Shown: positions 52,830-61,808 of the stretch, one piece after another | Layout: each line of letters starts with the position of its first letter | How positions within the stretch are numbered: the first letter of the stretch is position 1 | NCBI RefSeq assembly: GCF_000399665.1 | Contig: NZ_KB976986.1 | Coordinates: 1,988,773-2,052,772 of the forward strand | From: Acinetobacter calcoaceticus ANC 3811 | GTDB taxonomy: Bacteria > Pseudomonadota > Gammaproteobacteria > Pseudomonadales > Moraxellaceae | DNA length: 64,000 bases | Direction of reading: 5' to 3' | Made by a program: the position numbers and the translations under genes | The notes under the pieces: generated by a model | Databases searched by the model: none | The model's input: the letters and a program-made list of their open reading frames with translations, nothing else | Told to the model about the DNA's origin: nothing

Positions 52830-53708
52830 ATGCAACCAGCAACTCAAATAAATGAACAGCTCAGCCAAACTGTACAATTTCCAGCTTTAGATGGCTATCA
52901 ACTCAAGGGCACACGTTACTTTACAACGACACTAGCTAAAGCAAATATTGTCGTTGCGGGAGCAACGGGTGTGCCACATGAGTTTTACCGCCGCTTTGCT
53001 GAATATATGACGCAATTTGGCTATCAGATATTTACGTTTGACTATCGAGGCGTTGGAAAATCGAGTCCAAAATCTTTAAAAGGATTTGATATGTCTTATT
53101 TAGATTGGGGACAATATGACTTAGCAGGTGCGATTGAATATTTATCAAAAGAACCATTACCTCTTTTCATGGTTGGTCATTCCTATGGTGGCCATGCGCT
53201 AGGTCTACTACCTAATCATGATAAATTATTGGCCTGCTATACATTTGGTACAGGTGCTGGCTGGCACGGCTACATGCCACTGAAAGAACGTTTTAAAGTT
53301 CAAGTGGTCTGGAATATCGTATTTCCACCCATTGTTGCCGTGACAGGTTATTTGCCTTGGAGCAAATTTAATATGGGTTCTGATTTACCCCTCAATGTTT
53401 ATAAACAGTGGCGTAAATGGTGTAAAAACCCTAAGTATTTTTTTGCTGACCCAGAACAACAACACTTAATTGAACAATATGCCTCTGTCAAAACCCCAAT
53501 TTATGCAGTCTCTGCCCTAGATGATGATTGGGCTTTACCTACTTCTTGTCGGGCATTTATGCAGCATTATCGACAAGCTCAAGTTTCATACGTCAGTCTT
53601 CAACCTCAAGATGTTGCTATGAAAACCATTGGCCACATGGGTTATTTTAAAAAAGATGCTGAACACATCTGGAGTAAAATCCGCACCACTTTTGATGGTT
53701 TTTTATAA
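52830..53708 (+). CDS. Alpha/beta hydrolase (serine aminopeptidase S33-like)
   Basis: A 292-residue cytoplasmic alpha/beta hydrolase. It shows VVAGATGVPHEFYRRFAEYM (oxyanion region), FDYRGVGKSSP, the nucleophile in MVGHSYGGHALGLLP, an acid in VSALDDDWALP and histidine in TIGHMGYFKKDAE. I start at the ATG at 52830, after a purine-rich AGAGAAAAG. The longer frame from 52734 runs inside the crotonase gene and lacks a ribosome-binding site. It lies 34 bp downstream of the crotonase gene. It is possibly a lipase or a thioesterase in a lipid-like pathway (inference). Confidence 0.86.
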   Translation: MQPATQINEQLSQTVQFPALDGYQLKGTRYFTTTLAKANIVVAGATGVPHEFYRRFAEYMTQFGYQIFTFDYRGVGKSSPKSLKGFDMSYLDWGQYDLAGAIEYLSKEPLPLFMVGHSYGGHALGLLPNHDKLLACYTFGTGAGWHGYMPLKERFKVQVVWNIVFPPIVAVTGYLPWSKFNMGSDLPLNVYKQWRKWCKNPKYFFADPEQQHLIEQYASVKTPIYAVSALDDDWALPTSCRAFMQHYRQAQVSYVSLQPQDVAMKTIGHMGYFKKDAEHIWSKIRTTFDGFL

Positions 53709-53736
53709 AACTGCTTTATGTTTTGGATAATGTGAA

Positions 53737-54297
53737 ATGAGACCGCAAAAACTGACCAAAGAAGACCTGCTTAAGCACTGCGCTTTGCAGTTTAAAACTT
53801 ATGGATATGCAGGAACGAGCATGGACATGCTGGCAAAGGCTTGCGGCCTCACCAAAGCTTCTTTTTACTATTATTATCCAAACAAAGAGGCACTTTTGCT
53901 TGAGGTGTTAAATGGCACTCATCAATATTTAATCCATTCTTTATTTGGAACGACTGCAAATTCAGAACTCTCAGCCATTGAACGTTTTGAGCAAATGCAT
54001 AAACGTGCTGTTCAGTTTTTCACCCAAGGGGTGAACGGTTGTCTGATTGGGGTGATTTCAATGGAAGCGGCGTATGGTTCACCTGAAATTTTAGCCAAAA
54101 TACGCAGTATTTTTCAGGACTGGCAACTGGCTATTCAATCTATTTTTGCGAAGAACCTTGCTCAAGATCAAGCTGAAATTTTAGCAAAACAAAGTATTGC
54201 TGATTATGAAGGTGCGATCTTAATGTACCGTGTGACTCATGATGAGTTTTACATCGATCAAGTTAAGCAACGTATTCTTGGACTTCTTAATTCTTAA
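53737..54297 (+). CDS. TetR/AcrR-family transcriptional regulator
   Basis: A 186-residue TetR-type repressor. The N-terminal HTH is GYAGTSMDMLAKACGLTKASFYYYYPNKEALLLEVL (about residues 20-55), followed by an all-helical ligand domain. It is the last gene of the crotonase/hydrolase operon, 28 bp after the hydrolase gene. It probably represses its own operon through the 22-bp palindrome at 51953-51974. A strong terminator follows. Confidence 0.9.
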   Translation: MRPQKLTKEDLLKHCALQFKTYGYAGTSMDMLAKACGLTKASFYYYYPNKEALLLEVLNGTHQYLIHSLFGTTANSELSAIERFEQMHKRAVQFFTQGVNGCLIGVISMEAAYGSPEILAKIRSIFQDWQLAIQSIFAKNLAQDQAEILAKQSIADYEGAILMYRVTHDEFYIDQVKQRILGLLNS

Positions 54298-54301
54298 AAA
54301 A

Positions 54302-54330
54302 ATAAAGCCCACTTAAAGTGGGCTTTATTT
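54302..54330. terminator. Bidirectional terminator between tetR-type gene and pgaD
   Basis: ATAAAGCCCAC (54302-54312) pairs perfectly with GTGGGCTTTAT (54318-54328) around TTAAA, with T residues after it on the plus strand and A residues before it. Confidence 0.8.
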
Positions 54331-54342
54331 TATGGCTAATCG

Positions 54343-54762
54343 TTATTCAACTCTCACGATTTTACCTAATTCATCGTGGTGAACGACTGTAATTTTTTGG
54401 CTACGCCCCTGCTCAATTTCATGTTCAGGTAAATCAAAATAGCGTGAATAATCATCAGTCTGTTTTGCTTTAAGCGCACTGCCACCGACACGGCGCTCTG
54501 GTAGCACATGGCTCCATAACAATAAGCAAATTGCACAAGCAATTAATGCTGTAAAGCCATGTTCAAGTCCTACACCAAAGGCACTAAATAAACGGTGTAC
54601 CAAATGAGTTTTTTGTAGTTCAACCAATAGCCATACAAACACGAACGGACGCCACAACAACAACCAAACCGCCCACATCATGGCTGTGCTTGTTGTAGAA
54701 GCATAGCGTTTATGCCATGGTAATTGACGGCGTAAATCAATAATCAACGAATCTGTCTTCAT
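54343..54762 (-). CDS. pgaD: Poly-beta-1,6-GlcNAc biosynthesis protein PgaD
   Basis: A 139-residue inner-membrane protein with two hydrophobic segments (TAMMWAVWLLLWRPFVFVWLLVE and FTALIACAICLLLWSHVL), the layout of PgaD, the c-di-GMP-responsive partner of the PgaC synthase. The C-terminal cytoplasmic tail (EHEIEQGRSQKITVVHHDELGKIVRVE) is also typical. AGAGAGA precedes the ATG. Last gene of the pgaBCD unit, 89 bp after pgaC. Confidence 0.87.
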   Translation of the reverse strand: MKTDSLIIDLRRQLPWHKRYASTTSTAMMWAVWLLLWRPFVFVWLLVELQKTHLVHRLFSAFGVGLEHGFTALIACAICLLLWSHVLPERRVGGSALKAKQTDDYSRYFDLPEHEIEQGRSQKITVVHHDELGKIVRVE

Positions 54763-54851
54763 TTCTCTCTTTACCTAACGAAGTGCTGTGGTTTTTCCCC
54801 AGACATCAATACAGCACGATCTTTAAAATCTCATGACTCTTGCATTTCATT

Positions 54852-56108
54852 CTAGCGAATGCCCCGATCCGGGCTCACCCAACGTGCTCGTTTCTCATCT
54901 CCACGTCGTAAGACTTTTGGAAATGCCACAATGGTTGCTGAAATAGTGATTAGCCAAAAGACCAATGGATACCAGATCATCCAGAAATAGTTTTTTCCTA
55001 GATGCGGTTCATAACGACTATCCATCCACTTGCTTAAAGCAAACTGAATTAGACAGGTTGCCCCCAATAAAATACCGGTACCATACGGTAAAAATGGGGA
55101 GCTCACAACAGCTAATGCAGGGAGTGGTAAAATAAAATGTACCAACCACAACAAAGCCATTGCCAGCATTAAATATGACCACACTAAAGTTAAGCAAAGC
55201 TCAAACATTAAAGGCCATAAAAAATTCAATTTTGGTTTGGTGAACACATCAATATTTTTAATTAATACTTGTGCACCACCCATTGCCCAACGTAAACGTT
55301 GTTTCCACAACCCATTGAGGGTTTCAGGCATTAAAATCCAAACCAAGGCATTCGGTTCAAACTCAATATCCCAACCTGCACGCTGTAACTTCCACGTAAT
55401 ATCGATATCTTCAGTCAACATATTGGGTGACCAATAATCGACTTGGTGAACGGCGCTTTTACGAAAAGCCGTAATTACACCAGATACGGTAAACAAGCGA
55501 CCAAAGGTACGTTGTGCACGTTTAATCATGCCTACAATCGAAGAAAACTCACCGACCTGAATACGTCCCAATAAAGTTGAACGAGTACGAATACGTGGGT
55601 TTCCAGTAACGGCTGCAACTGTTGGATTTTCAAGGAAATGACGAATCATCCACTTTGCTGCATGTGGATCAAGTAAAGCATCACCATCAATGCCAATTAA
55701 GAATTCGGCATCAGTCATTAAGCTTCCAGCTTGCAATCCCATGGCTTTACCTTGGTTTTGCGCCAAATGAACAACACGTAATTTTTCATGTTGTTCTGCT
55801 AAACGATCAAGTACTTCACCTGTATTATCTGAGCTGCCATCATTAATCGCAATGACTTCAAAATGAGGATAGTCCAGTTTTAAAGCATGGCTAATGGTTT
55901 CCTCTGCATTATCCCCTTCATTAAAACAAGGAACTAATACAGCGACTTTTGGATAACTTTCTAAAGGAGCTGGTTGATCGTAAGGCGGAGCCTGACGTTC
56001 TTTCCAATAGAAAATGATCGCACCCATCATCCATAAATACGACATGAATAATGGATAATAAAAAACGAATTTTAAGGCATGCGACCATATTGCAGCAAAG
56101 ATTGTCAT
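54852..56108 (-). CDS. pgaC: Poly-beta-1,6-N-acetyl-D-glucosamine synthase PgaC
   Basis: Inner-membrane family-2 glycosyltransferase that polymerises and exports PNAG from UDP-GlcNAc, 418 residues. Two N-terminal helices, then the catalytic domain with VPCFNEGDNAEETI, IAINDGSSDNTGEVL, GIDGDALLDP (DxD), TEDIDITWKLQRAG (TED base) and QRLRWAMGGAQ (QxxRW), then C-terminal membrane helices. All catalytic motifs are intact. The gene begins 13 bp after pgaB. Confidence 0.95.
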   Translation of the reverse strand: MTIFAAIWSHALKFVFYYPLFMSYLWMMGAIIFYWKERQAPPYDQPAPLESYPKVAVLVPCFNEGDNAEETISHALKLDYPHFEVIAINDGSSDNTGEVLDRLAEQHEKLRVVHLAQNQGKAMGLQAGSLMTDAEFLIGIDGDALLDPHAAKWMIRHFLENPTVAAVTGNPRIRTRSTLLGRIQVGEFSSIVGMIKRAQRTFGRLFTVSGVITAFRKSAVHQVDYWSPNMLTEDIDITWKLQRAGWDIEFEPNALVWILMPETLNGLWKQRLRWAMGGAQVLIKNIDVFTKPKLNFLWPLMFELCLTLVWSYLMLAMALLWLVHFILPLPALAVVSSPFLPYGTGILLGATCLIQFALSKWMDSRYEPHLGKNYFWMIWYPLVFWLITISATIVAFPKVLRRGDEKRARWVSPDRGIR

Positions 56109-56121
56109 GTTTCAGCCCCGA

Positions 56122-58116
56122 CTACGGCACAAGACGAGATGATTTTTCGGCAAATGCTTTATGCATTACGTCAACATCTGGGTGATCTTTGATTGGGTCA
56201 TCAGGGTAATATCCGACATGCATTACACCTTGCTGATAAAGTGAGTGAATTGTTGCTGCCATTTCAGTTGAAGGTACCTTTTCATTTTTACGCCAATCGG
56301 TTGCCTGTAATTCAAAAACGGTTTTCTTAATGCCATTAGGATATTGTTTCACGCGATCAACCATGTCTTTATAGAACTGATCTGAGTTATCGACCTGCTC
56401 CATATAAGGCATTGCCATAATAGCTGTAAAATCGTAACGCTTTAATGACTCTTCAAGCGATTGTGAATACCAGTTTTCTGCATATGGTTTTAAAGCTACC
56501 TGCGCATATAAGTTACGCGCAGTGACCAAGAACGGTTCATATTGTCGCACGTCATCAACGAGTTGCATTGCAAAATCATCTAGATATTTTGTCTTATATG
56601 CAGTCCATTTCTGTAAGTCTTGATCGTTTTCACGAATTTTTGCTAAATCTGTTGGCAAACCTTGTTTCGCATAAGCTTTTAAAGCATCAGGACTTGCATC
56701 TTCATAATCAGATAAGGTGACGTCGTCATGGAATAAAAGTCCGTTAAACGGCGTTGATTTAGCTAAATCCTGATAAATTTCACGAATAGTTTGGCGTGCA
56801 TCTTTTGAAAACGGACTTAAACGTATATACCCCATATTAAGGTGTTCACCCGTTTTTTCCTGCTGAGTCACGACTAAGTCCTTAGAAACAGGGTCGGTTT
56901 TTGGTAGTTCCCACGCCAATAACGGCATCCATGCATAAATACGGCTTACAGAAGTGCGCGTTTGAATTTGCCATGCAACACGGTTAAACAAGTCTGCACG
57001 CATTGGAATGTGGCGGTTTGGGAAATAAACCATATCAGCAGAACCATTCGCATCTGGATCTGAAAATGCCTGTAAATAAACTGTATTTACACCCATGCCA
57101 TTAATTCGATCTAACAAGTGACCTAGATTACGCTCTTGTTGTTTCGGGTCTGGATCATAAATATAGTCCAAATCGACATGCATGATTTTTTGCGGACGGT
57201 TATTATCCGTTAAATTTAATTCACGGTTTTTAATTTCTTGAGCCAAATCATCAGTTGTCATTCCGCCCTCTACCAAAATACGGCTCATATTTTGTAGAGA
57301 TTGTTTTGCGTGGTCTGCCCCATCATCAAGTGTAATGGTCACAGGCATGCCTAAATTTTTTGCAATTTGGACAGTTTGCATATTATAGCGACCGTATGGC
57401 CAAACCATAACACGTGGCGAACGTAAGCCATGCGCTTTTAATAAGTCATTATTCTTTTTCAGGTCGCTATAGATTCGTGCCTGATATTGTTTATCGTTTT
57501 CATATGTTTGTGTTTTAACATCATAAAAACGTGTGGTCGCAGCAGGTTCAGAGTTGCCTTGCGGGTTGCCCGTAATACCACGATGCAAATGATAGCTATG
57601 ATTCGCGATTTCGACTAAACCGCTGTCTTGCATTTCTTTAAGTTCATTCCAACTCAAGATCTTATCGCGAGAGATTTCCTCACCAGAGAAGTCAACTTTT
57701 TGGCCAGCTTTTGGTTCTAACCATGAACCTACTACAGCCAAAACAACCGGAATTTTTTTTGCTTTAATAACAGGATATACATTTTGATAAAAAGACTGAT
57801 AACCATCATCTACGGTCAATAATACTGGCTTGGTCGGTAGTGGATTTTTACCTTGATGCGCACGAATTAATTGATCAACCGTAATAAAATGAAACCCGTT
57901 TTTTTGTAGCCATTCAACATGCTGTGTAAATTGTTGAGTAGTGACTGCATATTGAGGGATCATTGCATTTTTTGTATCAGTAACTTCATGATAGCCAATG
58001 ACCGTAAGTGTTGAAGCATCGAGTTTTTGTGGTTTAGCCAATGCCATACCAGACATGCCTGTAAGGGCCAATCCAAGCGTAAGATTCAACAAAGGAGATG
58101 CAAAGCGGATAATCAT
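56122..58116 (-). CDS. pgaB: Poly-beta-1,6-GlcNAc N-deacetylase PgaB
   Basis: Periplasmic enzyme that partially deacetylates (and can cleave) PNAG for export; 664 residues. Signal peptide ending near GMALAK, without a lipobox cysteine, unlike E. coli PgaB, which is a lipoprotein. The deacetylase domain (about 40-290) has VIGYHEV, LLTVDDGYQSFYQ and IANHSYHLH; the C-terminal glycoside-hydrolase-like domain (about 310-640) has HVDLDYIYDPDPKQQERNL and LFHDDVTLSDYEDAS. I start at the ATG at 58116; an in-frame TTG lies at 58137. The porin gene pgaA, normally just upstream, is not present. Confidence 0.94.
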   Translation of the reverse strand: MIIRFASPLLNLTLGLALTGMSGMALAKPQKLDASTLTVIGYHEVTDTKNAMIPQYAVTTQQFTQHVEWLQKNGFHFITVDQLIRAHQGKNPLPTKPVLLTVDDGYQSFYQNVYPVIKAKKIPVVLAVVGSWLEPKAGQKVDFSGEEISRDKILSWNELKEMQDSGLVEIANHSYHLHRGITGNPQGNSEPAATTRFYDVKTQTYENDKQYQARIYSDLKKNNDLLKAHGLRSPRVMVWPYGRYNMQTVQIAKNLGMPVTITLDDGADHAKQSLQNMSRILVEGGMTTDDLAQEIKNRELNLTDNNRPQKIMHVDLDYIYDPDPKQQERNLGHLLDRINGMGVNTVYLQAFSDPDANGSADMVYFPNRHIPMRADLFNRVAWQIQTRTSVSRIYAWMPLLAWELPKTDPVSKDLVVTQQEKTGEHLNMGYIRLSPFSKDARQTIREIYQDLAKSTPFNGLLFHDDVTLSDYEDASPDALKAYAKQGLPTDLAKIRENDQDLQKWTAYKTKYLDDFAMQLVDDVRQYEPFLVTARNLYAQVALKPYAENWYSQSLEESLKRYDFTAIMAMPYMEQVDNSDQFYKDMVDRVKQYPNGIKKTVFELQATDWRKNEKVPSTEMAATIHSLYQQGVMHVGYYPDDPIKDHPDVDVMHKAFAEKSSRLVP

Positions 58117-58326
58117 GAAATAGCGTCTCAATAACAATATAGATTATTTATGTGAAATTTGAAGTTAAGACGCAAACTTTCTGAAATTTGGTCTTAATAT
58201 CACACTGCCCACAAATGAACAGTTTTTCAGTCAGCATTTATAATCAAATAATCTGAAAATAATCTTAAATATTCAAAAAGCTAAAATATAAATTATGAAT
58301 GTATTTATATTTAAAGCTCATATAAA

Positions 58327-58352
58327 CAAGAAAGCCCCCTCAAGGGCTTCTA
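58327..58352 (-). terminator. Terminator of the FKBP gene
   Basis: AAGCCC (58332-58337) and GGGCTT (58344-58349) form a short GC-rich stem with a T-rich stretch on the minus strand, just beyond the FKBP stop codon. Confidence 0.6.
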
Positions 58353-58359
58353 TTTTTCA

Positions 58360-58698
58360 CTAATCACGAGTTTTGACATCAAATAATTCAATTTCAAAAA
58401 TTAAATTAGAATTAGCTGGAATAATCTTACCCATTTTACGTTCACCATAAGCCAAATGAGAAGGCACGATTAATTTACGTTTACCGCCAACTTTCATTCC
58501 CATGATGCCTTGGTCCCAGCCTTTAATGACACGCCCTGTTCCAATTACGCATTCAAAATAGTTACCACGGTCAATTGAAGAGTCGAATTTAGTACCGTCT
58601 TCTAACCAACCAGTGTAGTGAGTCGTAATTAAAGCACCTTTAACAGCTTCTTTGCCTTCACCTACTTTTAAATCGATAATTTCTAGTTCATTTGACAT
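58360..58698 (-). CDS. FKBP-type peptidyl-prolyl cis-trans isomerase
   Basis: A 112-residue single-domain FKBP. It has LITTHYTGWLEDGTKFDSSIDRGNYFECVIGTGRVIKGWDQG, with the FKBP active-site residues Y, F and D in place, then GMKVGGKRKLIVPSHLAYGERKMGKIIPANSNLIFEIELF. There is no signal peptide, so it is cytoplasmic. It assists protein folding at proline bonds. Monocistronic, with a perfect inverted repeat in its upstream region. Confidence 0.94.
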   Translation of the reverse strand: MSNELEIIDLKVGEGKEAVKGALITTHYTGWLEDGTKFDSSIDRGNYFECVIGTGRVIKGWDQGIMGMKVGGKRKLIVPSHLAYGERKMGKIIPANSNLIFEIELFDVKTRD

Positions 58699-58729
58699 GG
58701 TTTACCCCTTAAATCGAATTTCTAAATAG

Positions 58730-58754
58730 CAATTGGTACTTAGTGTACCAATTG
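58730..58754. promoter_or_regulatory. Perfect inverted repeat upstream of the FKBP gene
   Basis: CAATTGGTAC (58730-58739) and GTACCAATTG (58745-58754) form a perfect 10-bp inverted repeat with a 5-nt centre. It lies 32-56 bp before the FKBP ATG and 31-55 bp after the yaeQ stop. No U tract follows on either strand, so it looks more like an operator than a terminator. Confidence 0.5.
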
Positions 58755-58784
58755 AATCTGTAGAATTTGTTGCGCTTTTCTATT

Positions 58785-59315
58785 TTACTGTAACTGCGTC
58801 CACACAACATTTGCCTGACCCTTTTCACCTAAAAGCGTCCACTCTGTGTCCATGACATTTAATTGTAGCTGCATGGTGCGTTCACAGATTTGTTCGAGCT
58901 CAGCTGTGCTTTGAGGAGCAATTTGCCAAACCTGAACGTTACTTAACGTTTTAATTTTACTGTTTCGCTTCCACCATTCTTCGACTTGTGTGCCATAAAC
59001 AACAACCGCAACTGTTTTACAGCGCGAACTGGCTTTTTTGACTTTATCTTCAGATGGTAAACCCACTTCAATCCATGCTTCTAACTGACCTGTTAAATCT
59101 TTTTGCCATAATGCTGGTTCGTCAGTTTCAAAAAGGTCTTTAGTAAACTCAAGCTCATCACTTGCAAAACGGGCAAAGGCCATCAAACGAACCATTAAAC
59201 GTTCTAAAGTTTCTGAAGGATGCAAGGCAAGTGTCAGTTGGTAATCACCATAAATATGGTCATCCATATTGGCAATATTCAAGTCTGCCTTATAAATTGT
59301 TGCTTTAAGCGCCAT
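58785..59315 (-). CDS. yaeQ: YaeQ-family protein
   Basis: A 176-residue protein of the YaeQ family (PD-(D/E)xK-like fold): MALKATIYKADLNIANMDDHIYGDYQLTLALHPSET at the start, SDELEFTKDLFETDEPALWQKDLTGQLEAWIEVGLPSEDKVKKAS in the middle. YaeQ was first described as a suppressor of rfaH haemolysin defects; its biochemical role is unclear. I start at the ATG at 59315, which gives the family's usual length; the frame continues to 59426 without family similarity. Confidence 0.9.
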   Translation of the reverse strand: MALKATIYKADLNIANMDDHIYGDYQLTLALHPSETLERLMVRLMAFARFASDELEFTKDLFETDEPALWQKDLTGQLEAWIEVGLPSEDKVKKASSRCKTVAVVVYGTQVEEWWKRNSKIKTLSNVQVWQIAPQSTAELEQICERTMQLQLNVMDTEWTLLGEKGQANVVWTQLQ

Positions 59316-59504
59316 GATTAATATGTTCCAAAATTTGGCGCTAAGGATACTCGATTTTAGGTAAAAATTTATAAAAAAACTGAGCAATCCACAACATAGT
59401 AATTGGAAATTTGCATATTCTTCCAAAACGCTTTGCTTGCTTGAGAGTTGGCCGGCTTTTTGCTTGAAAGAGAAATATTCTCCTCTTGCTAAAATTGATG
59501 ACTT

Positions 59505-60767
59505 ATGTGGCAGAAGCTTAAACGTAGTTTATTTTTACAGGTTCTTTGCGCTCTCTTTCTTGGAGTTGCAGTTGGGGCTAGTTTTCATGATTTCTCCCTA
59601 TCTTTAAAGCCTTTAGGTGATGGTTTTATTTCTTTAATTAAAATGCTGATTGCACCAATTGTGTTTTGTGTCGTTGTGCTCGGCATTTATGGTGCAAATG
59701 ACATCAAAAAAATGGGCAAAGTCGGTGCAAAAACCATTCTCTATTTTGAAGTGGTTACCAGTATTGCTTTAGTTTTAGGCATTATTGTGGCTTATGTATT
59801 TAAACCGGGCGTCGGTATGAATATCGATATCAGCCATTTAGATGCAAAAGATTTAAGCACCTATACTGAACGCGCCCATGAAATGCACACAGGTTCGGAA
59901 TTTCTACTCAATATTATTCCAAAAACATTCACTGCCGCTTTTGCAAACGGCGATATTTTACAAGTTTTATTAATCGCTATTTTATTTGGTGTATCACTCC
60001 TTTTAATTCCTAAACATTTGGCAGAGTTAGTACGTCAGGCGCTTGAAGCTTTTTCTGAAGTCTTCTTTAAAATTATGGGTCTGATTATTCGTTTAGCACC
60101 TATTGGTGTGTTCGGATCAGTGGCCTATACCACTGCCAAATTTGGTTTAGATTCACTTCTACAATTGGGCTATTTGGTTCTACTGTTTTATGCGACCTGC
60201 ATTTTATTTGTTGTTGTGGTTTTAGGTTCAATTTTAAAACTTACCGGTCTCAACATCTTCAAATTTGTGGCTTATTTTAAAGATGAATTAGCCATTGTTT
60301 TGGGTACAGCATCTTCTGACTCTGTTTTACCTCAAATTATGAAAAAACTCAGAAATCTGGGAATCAAGGATTCAACCGTCGGTCTGGTCATTCCTACGGG
60401 TTATTCTTTTAACTTAGATGGGTTTTCAATTTACTTAACTTTAGGGGTGATCTTTATTGCGCAAGCCTGCAATATTGATTTATCCACTCACGACCTATTG
60501 GCTATTTTGCTGGTTTCACTCATCACATCTAAAGGCGCACACGGTATTCCTGGCTCAGCTTTAGTTATTCTTGCAGCGACCTTGTCAGTTATTCCAAGCC
60601 TTCCTGCGATTGGCTTAGTACTTCTATTGTCTGTAGATTGGTTCATTGGCATTATTCGTGCCTGCACCAACTTAATCGGTAACTGTGTTGCTGCTGTAGT
60701 AATTGCACACTTGGAAAAAGATATTGACCATGCTCAAGCCAAAGCTGTGTTAAATACAAAACCTTAA
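59505..60767 (+). CDS. dctA: Dicarboxylate/amino acid:cation symporter (DAACS, DctA/GltP-like)
   Basis: A 420-residue inner-membrane symporter with the glutamate-transporter fold. Signatures are LIKMLIAPIVFCVVVLGIYG, LGTASSDSVLPQIMKKLRNLGI (serine-rich re-entrant loop), VIPTGYSFNLDGFSIYLTLGVIFIAQACNID and KGAHGIPGSALVILAATLS. The GTASSDSVLP and PTGYSFNLDG forms are those of the C4-dicarboxylate carrier DctA. Malate, fumarate or succinate uptake is likely; glutamate or aspartate is possible. Monocistronic and divergent from yaeQ. Confidence 0.88.
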   Translation: MWQKLKRSLFLQVLCALFLGVAVGASFHDFSLSLKPLGDGFISLIKMLIAPIVFCVVVLGIYGANDIKKMGKVGAKTILYFEVVTSIALVLGIIVAYVFKPGVGMNIDISHLDAKDLSTYTERAHEMHTGSEFLLNIIPKTFTAAFANGDILQVLLIAILFGVSLLLIPKHLAELVRQALEAFSEVFFKIMGLIIRLAPIGVFGSVAYTTAKFGLDSLLQLGYLVLLFYATCILFVVVVLGSILKLTGLNIFKFVAYFKDELAIVLGTASSDSVLPQIMKKLRNLGIKDSTVGLVIPTGYSFNLDGFSIYLTLGVIFIAQACNIDLSTHDLLAILLVSLITSKGAHGIPGSALVILAATLSVIPSLPAIGLVLLLSVDWFIGIIRACTNLIGNCVAAVVIAHLEKDIDHAQAKAVLNTKP

Positions 60768-60809
60768 ATCTGCTTTAGAGAACATTAAATCGTTTTCTTT
60801 TAATGTTCT

Positions 60810-61808
60810 CTATTCTTTAAGCTGACAAGCAAGTAACGCCGTTTCAAAAGCCAACCAATCGTGATTATGTTCACTAATGATTTCAATACGGTTATCAATA
60901 CCCTCTTCACCAGACTTATAATTAAACTGATCAGGATTAAAGTTAAAAACTTTCCAACCTTGATCTGTATTAAAAATTCCCTTAATTCGCAGCCAGTCTT
61001 TTTGTGCACATAACACATCGAGCAAAGCATAAAACTCAAATTTCCAGCGTTTAGGCAATTTCCAACCCGCGACAATATAACCTTGTGCCGACTCCACATA
61101 ATGATACGGTAACTGCTGAATTTCTTTTACCACCTCAGTTTCAGTCATTTGTTTTTGAAGTTTAAGTAAAGGTTGAATAGAGCGTTCTGTTAAACGAGCA
61201 GCCACATCAATTTTATTTAACGCTAACTGACCATGTTCAGTTTTAATCCACTCTTGTTGATAAGGCTGATATTCTTCTTTTAATAACTCAAGTGCCTGAT
61301 CATCTTCAAAAGTCATCACATCAGTATGTGAGACTACAACAATCTGAGCAGCTTTTAACTGATCTTCATAGAGGTTTTGCTTGACCCAGTTTGTATCATG
61401 TAAACGGCTACCATCTACAACAGTAATTAATGCTCGCATGGCTAAACTACTTTGCCAATGCAGTTCAGTCAGTTGATCAAATAACTGCGAAGGATGCCCA
61501 AGACCAGTCGGTTCAATAAATAGTCGGTCTGGCTTTTGTTCACTCAATAGACGAGCTAAAGCAATATGCATAGGCAATTGACTGCTACAACATAAGCAAC
61601 CACCTAATAATTCTTTGACTGCATATCCTTCATCTTGAGGTAAGAGTTGTTGATCCACTCCAATCTGCCCAAACTCATTCATTAATACAGCCCAGACCTC
61701 ATCTTTAGGTTTCTGACTTAATAAATGCTGCAATAACGTGGTTTTCCCCACCCCTAAAAAACCGGAAATAATATGGGTAGGAACAGTTTTTTGGGCAATA
61801 AATTTCAC
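60810..61808 (-). CDS. COG0523 (CobW/YjiA-like) GTPase
   Basis: A 332-residue G3E-type P-loop GTPase. Walker A G16-F-L-G-V-G-K-T, the metal-binding motif C71-L-C73-C74 in ELLGGCLCCSS, FIEPTGLGHPSQLFDQL, and VVSHTDVM as the nucleotide-specificity loop; a C-terminal CobW_C-like domain ends the protein. COG0523 proteins insert or allocate metals (zinc, cobalt). I see no Zur-like site upstream, so a zinc-starvation role is not supported here. Monocistronic, convergent with the dctA-type gene. Confidence 0.9.
   Translation of the reverse strand: MKFIAQKTVPTHIISGFLGVGKTTLLQHLLSQKPKDEVWAVLMNEFGQIGVDQQLLPQDEGYAVKELLGGCLCCSSQLPMHIALARLLSEQKPDRLFIEPTGLGHPSQLFDQLTELHWQSSLAMRALITVVDGSRLHDTNWVKQNLYEDQLKAAQIVVVSHTDVMTFEDDQALELLKEEYQPYQQEWIKTEHGQLALNKIDVAARLTERSIQPLLKLQKQMTETEVVKEIQQLPYHYVESAQGYIVAGWKLPKRWKFEFYALLDVLCAQKDWLRIKGIFNTDQGWKVFNFNPDQFNYKSGEEGIDNRIEIISEHNHDWLAFETALLACQLKE

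Noticed and set aside
54843..58116. Search for a broken pgaA remnant around pgaBCD
   Set aside because: The flanking gaps are too short and show no signal peptide, TPR-like or barrel-like fragments in any frame.
60800..61099. 99-codon frame within the COG0523 GTPase gene
   Set aside because: Same strand, shifted frame inside a gene with intact Walker A and CxCC motifs; no independent evidence.
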